Assembly: GCF_026262505.1 (NCBI RefSeq)
Contig: NC_067204.1
Span: 22,661,300-22,725,299, forward strand
DNA length: 64,000 nucleotides
Direction of reading: 5' to 3'
DNA from: Trichomonas vaginalis G3
Taxonomy: Eukaryota > Parabasalia > Trichomonadida > Trichomonadidae
Shown here piece by piece: positions 47,807 to 58,500 of this stretch (its first letter is position 1; every line of letters starts with the position of its first letter). Position numbers and translations under genes: made by a program. Under the pieces are notes generated by a model that saw only the letters and a program-made list of their open reading frames with translations, did no database searches and had not been told where the DNA came from.

Positions 47807-48077
47807 AATTTGAATAACGAATTTTTTGAGCTCGTTTCAATTTTTAAAAGCTAAAATATTCATTTTGCTAGTATTTAGATCTTTTTGTATCCATCAATAT
47901 AGGAAAAAAATAACAAAAATTTGAATATTGATGCAAGATAATGAATATTGTATTTTAAAAACACTATAATTTTAGATTGTATAAACTAATTTTATCATCT
48001 TTACAATTACTTATAATATTTTCAATGTTGAATTTAAAAATGGAGAATATTTTAATATACAATTTTGATTTAATTGT

Positions 48078-50581
48078 TTATAATATCATAGAAATAAAAA
48101 CAGAAATTTGAGTGATAGAGAAGTGTCCACAGTGGTTAGCAATAACACTTCTGCAGTCAGAAACACAGTCTTCTTTCAATGAGATAGATTTGACACCTTT
48201 AGAGAGGAAAAGACTTTTAAGTTCGTTAGGAATGCTGAATGTGCCGCATTTATCAAGATTAGGACAGTCACTGAATGCATCAATGCCGATGTTCTCGATG
48301 CTAGGTGAACTAACAAAAATGAAGTTAAGGTTCTTGCAGCCCATGAATGCACCTGAGCCAATAGTGTTGATGTAGTTGCCGTTGAAAAGGACACGAACAA
48401 GTTTATCACACTTGTAGAATGATTTAGGATTGATGTATTTCATCATCATAGGAACAACAAATGTTCGGATGTCGCTCGATGGGAGGAATGTGTAAAGCTT
48501 AGTCTGGTCGAATGTCATAAGAGCACCGTTACCAAATAGAAGTTTCCCTTCGTCAGGGAACAGTGTGATCTTCTTAAGAAGTGGACATCCAACAAAACAA
48601 CCACTGCGAACTTCGAATAAGCTGCTGTTAACTGAGATGCTGAACTTAGAAAGAAGTTCGTTGTTGGAAAAACAGAACTCGGAGATGACACTGATCGACT
48701 TAGGAAGCAGGATTTCGTCGATGTTGCAGCTCTCGAATGCACGCTGGCCAATAAGTTCGACACCTTCACTAAGTGTGACACTAGACAAGTCGGGAGATGA
48801 CAAACAGCAGCCATCGGGAATAGAATGGCATGAGGTAGAGAATGATGTCAACGATGTCTCTTCAAATGTTGAGATATCGATAGAGGTAACGGTGGATGGA
48901 AGAATGGCGGTGCGTAAAGAAATCTGATAAAATGATTTGGTACCAATGCTGACAAGTTGCGTGTTTTGGAGACCAATGTCGCGGATGGATTTGCATCCAC
49001 AAAATGCATAGTTTTCGATGCTACGAATAGATGGAGGCAGAGTGAGAACACTAAGACTGTTGCAGTTCTGGAAACAGTTGGATGAGATAATGCTCAACTT
49101 GCAGTCTTGTGGGAATGTGACACTAATAAGAGATTTATAGTTGAGGAATGCGTATTGTTTGAGAGATTTGAGACCAGATGGAAATGAAATTGATTGGATT
49201 GTTGATTCTTGAAATGCTGCATATTCAACATCTAATGATGGATTGTTGTCGAATGACATGCTCTTTAGCTGTTTCTTCTGGAATGCATATGCATTGATTT
49301 TGTTGCATGTAGATGGAACATGGAGATCTTTCTTCGAATCTGAACCAAAATATTCACTCAAAACTGTTTGCTGATCAATGATGAGCATACCATCACTGAA
49401 ATAACAGTATGTATTCAATGATGTGTTAACAGAAAGATTTTTGTGGCAATTACCAAATGCGCCCGGTCCAATATAATTGACATTTGGAAGAATAAATAGA
49501 TACAAGAGAGATATATCATTTTGGAAGGCTCTCTCACCAATGTAAGTCAAAGAATTTGGCATATTGATTTCTGATAAAGACGGACAATCACGAAAAGCGC
49601 CAATTTCAAGCTTAGTAATATTTTCTGTAAGAACAACTTTCTTAAGTCTGGTGCAGCCTTGAAAACATGCAAAAGGGATTGTTGTCATTATACTGTTGCA
49701 TATAAATTCTGAAAGGCCTGTACTCATAAAACAATACCTGCCTACAAAAGAAATTTTATCATGTAATGTGATTGATGGTAAAGAAGAAGTGGCAAAGGCA
49801 GAATCACCTAATTTAGTAACATATGAAGGAACAACATACCCTGATGTTAATGCAGCAGATCTCTGAATTAGTGTGGAGTTGTTGTCGCCGGAAAATAACG
49901 AGGTTCCATCCGTTTTGAAATTTTTATTTAATGGATGTATCTCAAATCGTTCAATTTTACAGAAAGAAAATGCAGAGCCGTATATTGTTGTGACATTTTG
50001 AGGAATGTAAAAATATGTAAGCTTATCCCAAGAAAATGAGCCATCTCCTATCACTCTTAATTGTGAATTTTCGGAAATATCAACTCGAGACAATTGTGAT
50101 GCAGAAGAAAATGGACCATAACCATCTGATCCGATTTCTAATAGACTATCAGGAAGTTTAATACTAGTTAAGCTTGTGCAATAGTAAAAACTGGCTGGTT
50201 TGATATATAATAGTTTTGGGGAAAGATTAACTGAGGTGAGTTTATTACAGTATGCAAAACAGGATTCAGGAATGGTTGTGATTTTCATACAGTTTGAAAA
50301 GTCAATACTTTCAATAGAAGAACCGTTGAATACATATGAAAAGTGGTCTGGAGTTGGATGTTTAGACCAAATGAGATACTTTTGATGGTGGTCAAACAGT
50401 TTGCAAAAGAACTCTTCAGTGAACTAGATCCACCGCTGATAGTGACACATGAGGACAAAATAACATAATTGTCTGGAATTCGGTCTGGTGTTTTGATGAG
50501 TGTTGTGAAGTCGTCGTTAAATTCAACTCCATAATCATCAAATCGATTACAAAAAGAGAGCTTGAGAAGAAATAAAAGCAT
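48078..50581 (-). CDS. BspA-like leucine-rich repeat surface protein, one frameshift near start
   Basis: From ATG 50581 a signal peptide (MLLFLLKLSFCN) and a first stretch are read (IPDNYVILSSCVTISGGSSS). Near 50,390-50,345 the frame shifts, and the main frame runs from about 50,400 to 48078. It contains some 25 LRR_5-type repeats such as IPESCFAYCNKLTSVNLSP, LYYCTSLTSIKLPDSL-like and FRDCPSLSEINMPNSLTYIG, the TpLRR/BspA family greatly expanded in Trichomonas surface proteins and linked to adhesion. No C-terminal membrane anchor is evident; the end VFISMIL is short. The frameshift may make this copy a pseudogene. Confidence 0.85.
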
Positions 50582-50800
50582 CAGATATATTCATATAATC
50601 CTTATATTATACAAGTAGCAATTAGCTTTCACGCATAACCATAATGATCATAATGTTAAGTATGCTTAATATTTTGATTATATTTTGAATATGAGTGTTT
50701 TAAAATTGTCGAATTTGTCAACCGGCTGATTAAAAGTGACGGTGTCACTTTTAGTTAAGAGGAAGTTCACTCATCGGAATTTTTATTTCTTTAATTTTAT

Positions 50801-52867
50801 ATGAGTAAGTTTACAGAGGAGCAAGCTAATGCTGTTAATGCATCCATTGACCATCCTATTGCTATTGTTGCCTGTCCCGGATCTGGAAAAACGTTCACAA
50901 TTATTCATCGTATTGCGCATCTCATTGAATCCGGAATTAAACCGGAAAGGCTACTCGTGATTACATTCACCAGAAAGGCAGCCCAAGAACTAAGACAAAG
51001 ATTAACAAATATGGGCTTAGAAGTCTCAAAATTAACGGTCTCCACTTTTCACTCATTCGGACGAACCATTGTTGCTAAATATGGTTCTCTCATTGGGATA
51101 CAAAAGTTTCGACTGATTACAGAGAACGAACAATATCAGATTTTAAGTTCTTATCTTCCACAACCAGAAATCGCTGATAGAAAGCAATTATTACTCGCTC
51201 TTCAACTATACAAAGTAACAAAGAAATGCGAAAGTGAAGAACTGTCTTCAATCTTCGAAAAATACATAGCCGAATTAAAATCAAAAGAATTAGTTGATTT
51301 TACAGACTTAATAACATATCCATTAGAGATATTACGTAATAACCAATACGCACTACAATATTACCAACGTAGATTTGAATATTGTCTCGTTGATGAAATG
51401 CAAGATGTATCACAAACGCAATTCGACTTAATTCATACTTTATTTAATAGTAATGGACATATTACTGTTGTTGGTGATGATGATCAAACGATTTATGGCT
51501 GGAGAGGTGCTGATTCTTCATTATTATTACAATTCCAAGAAAAATTTACAAACGCGGAAACATTTACACTCAGTACTTGTTTCAGATGTCCAAACTTCAT
51601 TATTAAAGCAATGTCAGAATTAATTAAAAATAATAAAATTCGTGTCAAAAAATCTATAAAATGTTCATTGAACGAGCCGCTTGGGAAGAACAGAATTAAG
51701 ATATTAGGAGCGTTGAATCAAGAAAGAGAAGCAGTTTTGGTTTGCAACGAAATTGAAAAAATAAAAAATAAAAAACCGTTTGAAACAATTTCGGTTTTGT
51801 TTAGGACGAGGAAACAAAGTTTGAAGATCTTGGAAGAGATGAAAAACAGGAGGATACAAATCTCTAAGAACAAACAGAAATATGAAGGTCAGTCTTTTGA
51901 TTTAATCTGTAATTTGCTGCTTTTAATATCTGAAAGAAAATTTGATGAAAAAATTGTAAATTCAGAAATAATCAAGAAAATTTCTGCAACAAATCAAATT
52001 TCTGAAATAGTTGGTAGATACAAAGACATGAGAATCAAAAGTATTATTGATGATATCGCGGATAAACTCAATCTAAAGGACAATTTGATAAATGATTTGA
52101 TTTCTGAATCAGAAAAACCAGAAAATTTGGATTTAAATCCAGGAGATTTCGCTGATGAACTGAAATTTAATCAGAATGAAATACAAGAGAATATAGACAA
52201 TGTTGTACAAATGACAACTGTACACCAGGCAAAAGGTTTGGAGTGGGACAATGTGTTTATTATTGGTTTGAATTCTGGAAATTGGCCGTCAAACAGATCG
52301 AAAGATAAAGAAGAGAAAAGAAGACTGTTTTATGTAGCAATGAGTAGAGCAAGGAAAAATTTGTTTATGTCTTTCTCGCAATCATCGAAACCTTCTCCTT
52401 ATTTATCTGAAATTTCTGATTTTTACTTCGATATTTTTATCGAAAAAGAAGAAGAAAATCAAATGGAGAAAAGCGACAAGAGTGAAGTGAAAAGTGACAA
52501 ACCAATAGAACTTCCAGGATTTACATCTGTTCGAATGATGAATTCGATGAAGAAAGATGATAAAACAGAGAATGGACAGTTGAAATTGGATTTTGTTTCT
52601 GCGAAGCAATCAGTTGAAAATCAACCAAAAGTTTTCCAAGATATATCAATAAGAAGTCGTCCTCATTTGGATTTGAGAATCATTTCTCCTTTGTCTACTA
52701 ACAAGGAAAAGAAGGAAGAAAATGAATCAAAAACTGAACAAATAAAACCACTTGAAATCAAAAAAGTGACAGGACCATTAAGGTTAGGAGTAAGAATGAT
52801 GCGTCCTGGACTTTCAAGTGGCAATTCACAACAGTTCAAACCTCCAAAGATGACACAAAAGAACTAA
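50801..52867 (+). CDS. UvrD/Rep/PcrA-type superfamily 1 DNA helicase
   Basis: ATG 50801, 688 residues, uninterrupted. Motifs in order: Q-like FTEEQANAVNA; Walker A ACPGSGKT (about 24-31); Ia TFTRKAAQEL; motif II DEMQD (about 197), where DE(F/Y)QD is usual; motif III GDDDQTIYGWRG (about 225); IV-like LSTCFRCP; V TTVHQAKGLEWDNVF (about 472-486); VI RRLFYVAMSRARKNL (about 507). This 3'-5' helicase family acts in DNA repair. The core is bacterial in type and shorter than usual between III and V; the last 150 residues are a charged, low-complexity tail. Transfer from bacteria is possible but needs a tree. Confidence 0.9.
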   Translation: MSKFTEEQANAVNASIDHPIAIVACPGSGKTFTIIHRIAHLIESGIKPERLLVITFTRKAAQELRQRLTNMGLEVSKLTVSTFHSFGRTIVAKYGSLIGIQKFRLITENEQYQILSSYLPQPEIADRKQLLLALQLYKVTKKCESEELSSIFEKYIAELKSKELVDFTDLITYPLEILRNNQYALQYYQRRFEYCLVDEMQDVSQTQFDLIHTLFNSNGHITVVGDDDQTIYGWRGADSSLLLQFQEKFTNAETFTLSTCFRCPNFIIKAMSELIKNNKIRVKKSIKCSLNEPLGKNRIKILGALNQEREAVLVCNEIEKIKNKKPFETISVLFRTRKQSLKILEEMKNRRIQISKNKQKYEGQSFDLICNLLLLISERKFDEKIVNSEIIKKISATNQISEIVGRYKDMRIKSIIDDIADKLNLKDNLINDLISESEKPENLDLNPGDFADELKFNQNEIQENIDNVVQMTTVHQAKGLEWDNVFIIGLNSGNWPSNRSKDKEEKRRLFYVAMSRARKNLFMSFSQSSKPSPYLSEISDFYFDIFIEKEEENQMEKSDKSEVKSDKPIELPGFTSVRMMNSMKKDDKTENGQLKLDFVSAKQSVENQPKVFQDISIRSRPHLDLRIISPLSTNKEKKEENESKTEQIKPLEIKKVTGPLRLGVRMMRPGLSSGNSQQFKPPKMTQKN

Positions 52868-53129
52868 TATCTTTTTTGACTATTCTTGTTTATTATTTTT
52901 TGTTTGTTTATATTGATTTATAAAAATAATCTTGTAATTTATCTGAGTGTATTTTAACATATTCTCCAAAATCATATAAGAGTACGAAAAATTGACGAGA
53001 ATCGATTATATTTATTGCATCTGAATCAATTAGATCTGGTATCATGTCCTTTTTCCATAGAATCATTAAAAATGTAGCAATAGATGTGAAATTGAGAAAG
53101 TAAAATTGTGATGGGGAAAGGGAAAAAAG

Positions 53130-53540
53130 TGAAAAAGTGACATTCTATTTTTTGCACTAGCAGCCTATGGGCGAAATTCTTTCCAGGTGACAGTCCAGAA
53201 CCAAATCCAATTCAATATAAACTCTGGATTAATCAATAAATATTTCATTAATCGATGTATATTCGAATCATTATCATCTACAGTCATTAATATCAATCAA
53301 GGGCATAACTCAATTAAATTTTTAAATGCAAACACGCTTTACAAAAATAACTATATCTCTCAAAATTTAGCAGCTAATATATACTTAATAGCTGAAGGAG
53401 ATTATTACGACATTCTTGGGGGTATTTATCACCAAGAGGCAAACGTTACAGCTACTTATTATGAATATGAATTGTCTCTAAATAAAGCTGATTTTCTAGA
53501 TAATTTTTCACATTATTTTCGTTTGAAAAAGTTATAAAAA
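53130..53540 (+). pseudogene. Truncated copy of the secreted-type gene at 61804
   Basis: From CAGCCTATGG (53161) the sequence follows 61853-62110 closely, including the YFINRCIFESLSSTVININQ segment, but has an internal deletion that joins sequence equivalent to about 62,108 to sequence equivalent to about 62,665, and ends near 53540. The first frame is disrupted. A degenerate remnant of a dispersed family. Confidence 0.75.
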
Positions 53541-53891
53541 GTCCTAAGAGGTATCCTGAACCATTATCCTAAGACAAAATTATTATTACCTTATTGGCGC
53601 TGACAGAATTAAAAAAAGGGCAAATCCTATTTCAGCAGCTCATTATCTCAAAATTAACATTTTCCTGCTTTGAAATTATCAATTAATTGTGCCCTAACCA
53701 CTTTCGGACATTCTCTCAATATTTCGAAATATTTCAAAGGTAAAAAGTTAATATCCATGGTCGGGGAAAAAGTTATCATAAATCACTATATATTACTTAA
53801 TAAGGCTTATAAACTTTTTTATTATTTAAAATCGTTAGTTTTGAATTTATGCGAAAATATCAGAAAGCTGTAAATATTAGTATCAGATAGG
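53541..53891. other. Intergenic region without recognised gene
   Basis: AT-rich. A short open frame at 53670-53873 has no coding character that I can support. It may continue the decayed gene to its left. Confidence 0.35.
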
Positions 53892-54490
53892 TTATATGGA
53901 TATATAAATATATAAAGATAGAAGAAGTTCTTGAATGATATGGGAATGATAGCAAATATTTTGTGTGCAAAATATTTTACGCATTAAATTAGTCAGAGGA
54001 GGGACGACTGAATCGACGCGTGCAAAGAGTCTTACTCTAGATTCAGCTTCACAAAATCCTGGAACACCTTTATTTATCCAAGATGTCGACCTGGGATCAC
54101 AATACATACCAATGGCAAAACAAAAGTCTGAGGTCCGTGGCTGTCCATCAAATAATGTGTATTTGTATGGATCTTTTACAAGACCTCCGAAACGATTACT
54201 AGAATAGTCTGCTTGTATATCATCTGGCGTGAATTTGGTTGCATCTTTTTCTACAGTCCGATCTGTATCATAGAATGGATTTAGAAGCTGAGACCAAGAA
54301 TTAAATTTTCCTTTACTTGGGTATTCAAGGATAAAATGGTAATATCCATCCTCGCTTATAAATTTCCTTTCATTTAAATGTGAAAGAATGGAGTATTTGC
54401 CATTAGTATTTACTTCAAGTGCTATGGTTGTGTTCGAAAACGCGTAAATAGAAAAATCCTTTATATTCTGCTACAACATGATCATGGTCA
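53892..54490 (-). pseudogene. Decayed copy of an extracellular-type domain gene
   Basis: The minus strand reads IGLKVFHDHDHVVAEYKGFF, YLRVFEHNHS, then after a small deletion and frame change ALEVNTNGKYSILSHLNERK, FNSWSQLLNPFYDTDRTVEK, FGGLVKDPYKYTLFDGQP, FCFAIGMYCDP and PGFCEAESRVRLFARVDSV. It is a diverged tandem copy of 54676-55345. No start codon is present upstream. The LFDGQP...(W/F)CFAIG pattern resembles extracellular domains of protists and animals with an (N)WWYAIG motif, but I cannot name the domain. Confidence 0.6.
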
Positions 54491-54675
54491 TGAAATACTT
54501 TGAGACCGATTTTGAAAAAAAAAAGTAAACTATTCAATCAAAAATCTTCGAACGACTTCAACTGATTATTATGATAGAAAATATGTTAATTTAGTAGATA
54601 CCCAAAAAACATTTTCCCATTGAAAAATACTTTGAGATCATGGGGATACAAGAGAAAAGTTTAATAAAAAATAGG

Positions 54676-55345
54676 TCATGTTGATATGAAAACATACAAT
54701 GATGCAAGAAAAGCTCGAATCAACTGAGAACGATAGCAAATATTTTGTGTGCATAAATTATCGTGAAATATATAATTCAAAGGGACTTCAACTGAATTAA
54801 CTCTTGCAAAAAGTCTGACGCGTGGTTCTGCTTCGCAAAATCCTGGGATTCCATTATTATAAAAGTCTCCGATTTTTGGATCGCAGTACATGCCGATAGC
54901 AAAACACCAATTTTTGTGATTGGGCTGTCCATCAAACAAAGTAAAATTCTTAGAGTCTAGAACAAGACCGCCAAACTTGGCAAATTCATAATTGTTAGGA
55001 TTATCAGCTTGAATATCATCAGGTTCAAAACCTGTTGCATTTTTGTAGACAGTGCGATCTGTGTCGTAATATGGATCTAGGAGTTGTGACCAAGAATTAA
55101 ATTTGTTTTTGGCTGGGTATTCAAGGATAAAATGACGTTTGCCGTCATCACTTACAAACTTACTCTCGTTGAGATGTGAGAGAATGGAGTACTTTCTGAA
55201 AGTGTCGACTTCAAGTGCTTCACTTTCGTTTGCGAAACAGCGGCTAATGCTGTGGTTGTGTTCAAATACACGTAAATAGAAGTATCCACGGTATTTTGCG
55301 GCAACAATTTCATGATTGTAATATAATTTGAGACCGATTTCCTAA
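54676..55345 (-). pseudogene. Fragment with NWCFAIG-type extracellular domain
   Basis: An open frame without an ATG at its head (a stop lies directly upstream) reads IGLKLYYNHEIVAAKYRGYF through FRKYSILSHLNESKFVSDDG, FNSWSQLLDPYYDTDRTVYK, TLFDGQPNHKNWCFAIGMYC and IPGFCEAEPRVRLFARVNSV to the stop at 54676, about 223 residues. Eight Cys suggest disulphides. Same order as the neighbouring copy, so a tandem duplication of a 3' gene fragment. No intron acceptor of the trichomonad type (ACTAACACACAG) is seen upstream, so a missing 5' exon is unlikely. Confidence 0.6.
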
Positions 55346-55549
55346 AAAATCTATGTAAACTATTCAATTAAAATTTCCAAAATCAGAATAGTAAATGATA
55401 TTTTTCTATGAGAAGTTATTGCTTTAAGGATCTAAATATTGTTCAGAACCTTTATAAAAACATCTATAAGATGAATTAAACAAAATAAATTCTTTAAAAA
55501 TAAAATTATTATACAAACATAATAAAAAAATTAAAAATATATATTAAAG

Positions 55550-58500
55550 TTATTGTATTGCACTTAGTAATTTCTCAGTGAATATGATTTCACCATTTGG
55601 AACACGAGAAATCATTACTTTAGCTTCATCGTATGTCGGACCAAATACTCTTGTTTTCTCAATTGTCATCGAACTTTGTAAAACAGAAACAATACCTCCG
55701 AAATGACAAACACCTTTGATTTCACCTTTATAATGTTCTTTTAAGTAGTTTATCATATCAACAAACTCTTTCGTCTTCTCCATTTGAACAGTACAAACGA
55801 TTCTTCTAAATCTTGTATCCAAGACTTTTCCAATTGTCTCTAATTTGTTGCAAACATCAGTTAAAACTTTCTTATTATTAATTTGCAACATAATCAAAAT
55901 TGCCTGTGGAAAACTCGATGCTTTTCTTCTATCCATTCTATCTTTGACAGTAGATTGTAATTGCTCAAATATTCTCTGTCTGTTGTTCGAAGTATGATGA
56001 TGGACATCGTTTTTCACAAGTAAAATCGCTCCTTTCCTTGAGAATGTCAACGAAATCTCTTTATCATTATCCAAAGAAACGCTGCGAGTATCTAATGGTT
56101 TCTTTTGTTCAAAGAACTGCTTAATCGAATCAGGATTATCATTGGAATGATTCATGATATAATCCCTGATATCTGACAATTTTTGTGGTTTGAATGGGAA
56201 ATAATCGTTCACATCACCTTTTGTTTCAATTATATTTTCTAAAGGATCCATACAAAACGTAACGAAAAAGTCATATTTCGACACCGTCGTCTTACAATTT
56301 TCTGCGAATTCCGAGATTTCCGAGAAAGGCGTCCTTTTTCCTACCATAATTTTCGCTAGAACAGGATTAGATTTTCTTGCTCCTTGCGGCACGAATTTCA
56401 TTATTTCTTCAACAGATTTACTTACATCAATAACTTTGAGTAAATTAAAAATGAAGAAAATCAAAAATATCACAGCGAAAACCAAGAAAACGTAAGTAAC
56501 AGTCCACATAACAACTCTTGGATTATTTTCGTAAAACTTTGTTTTTGTGTAACAATTGAAACAAGTATCATTAAACAAGAAATACAAACAACTCTGATAA
56601 ACAGTCAAAGCCATGTAATTAATAGAAGAAGTCTGCAAAACACCATTTCTATTTATACCATCTCTTACAATATATTCCAAAACAGCGGCCATGAATGTTG
56701 CAAAACTCGTGATATTTGAAGGATCAACCATAACATCCAAAGAGTTATTTGCTTCTGTAATTGTACTCTTTGATTGGATGTTGATTGCCAACAAAAACAC
56801 AAGACAAAATGTTGTTACAGCAAAAGACAAAAACAAATATAAAATTGACTTCAAAAATGTATAATCATGAGAAACTTGTTTTTGTTTCTGCTCCAAAGTG
56901 AGCATTTTATCAAACAAACTTGAAATCATCTTCAACATTGAAGATTGGATTGTTCTAATGACTCCAAACATGTTTTGTCGCATAGAATGCATCGAATAAA
57001 CTAACAATATAATCAAAAACAATAAAATACAATAAATAACTATAATTATTTCTATATATGTCCTTTCATGGTCCCTTATATTATTATAAATAGTTTCATT
57101 GTGTCTGTGAACCATTTGGTTGAAAACATTGTTACATAATTCAACTAAAGGAATTGAAAAAGTGTCAAGAGAAGAAATCAATCTGTCATTTAAATCTCTG
57201 TCACCATCTTTGTTGTTTAACATGAAGAATAAAATGAAATGGAGTCCGGAATACAAATAACTCAATGTGCAATTGACTTCATTACAATTTGGAAGAGTAA
57301 ATGGAATATCTTGATACAAAGTTCTCGCGTTAAATCTCAAAACATGTCTTGTTAAAGCAATTTCAATGTCATTGACGTGTCTAATTGCTAATATATATAA
57401 ACCATTAACTGTTGTCTTCCAATCATCATCTGAGATGTTATAGTAAATTGAGGAATTCAAAATTCCGTTGTAATCCTCTGTCAAAACGTTGGAAAGTAAT
57501 CTGACATCTTGTCTGGCCAAATGAACTTCGTTTCTGAAAAGAATCATTCTTTCCATCATCAAACAACTCAGTTCATAAACATCTCGCTCTTTCTCATTCT
57601 CGTAAACCAATCTAAGAATAGTTAAACAAATTGAAACAAAAAATAAAACAGATATGACAAAAGTTGAATACAAAATAATCGTTCTCACTTTTTCAAAAGA
57701 AATTTCAACGTGTTGGTAATTAGTTGGAACTGAGAAAGCATGTGACATTGCCTGCAAATATTCGTCATTTGTAGATACAATTGTCATATACCTCAAAGCG
57801 TGTTCATGTGACTCCAAAAGTGAAATGAACCTTAATTCTTCTGAAATCTTCTCTTGTAAGTCGTTTTCTTCCTTGAGAGTTGGCTTGGAGATGGGAAACA
57901 TCATCGAATAGTTGTAGAAAAGATCATTGACAATGAATGTTCGTCTTGAATTCAAAAGTTGAGCGGCACGTGAATAACATTCAGAACTTTTATGGAAATT
58001 ATGCTGCATATCTGCATAAAACAAGGCATTTTCGCATGCAACACTTGAATTATATGGATATTTCATTGTCAAGTTTCTTAATATTCTTGATAATTTTTTG
58101 AGTTGGGAGTGGTAAGCGAAGAAAGTATCGTGGAAGGCATCTGAATCATTGGTAATGACGGATCTCCAGAATGCTCTATGTATCGAAGCAAATTGTACAA
58201 CTTCACACCTGTAATCATCCAATTCTCTCGCAATAACAGGTGAAATCTTCTCAGATGATTGCATCAAACAATAAATCGCTTGATACATCTGTAAATTGCG
58301 GATTCCAAAGTAATCTAAACTCAATGTATGGAGCATGAACCTGTAAATGATGTCATTTGTGCCCCAGTTAACTGCAAACAGGAAGGAGACATAGCTAACC
58401 ATCCATGTCGAAGTTGGAAACCGTTCTAAACAAAATTGAACGAAAGACGATGAAATAACCGTTTTGTTACCGGATTGAAAACCTTCGTAAATCAATAATC

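Noticed and set aside
53965-54207. Plus-strand frame through the extracellular-domain copy
   Set aside because: The opposite strand has clear similarity to the neighbouring copy; the plus frame is its shadow.
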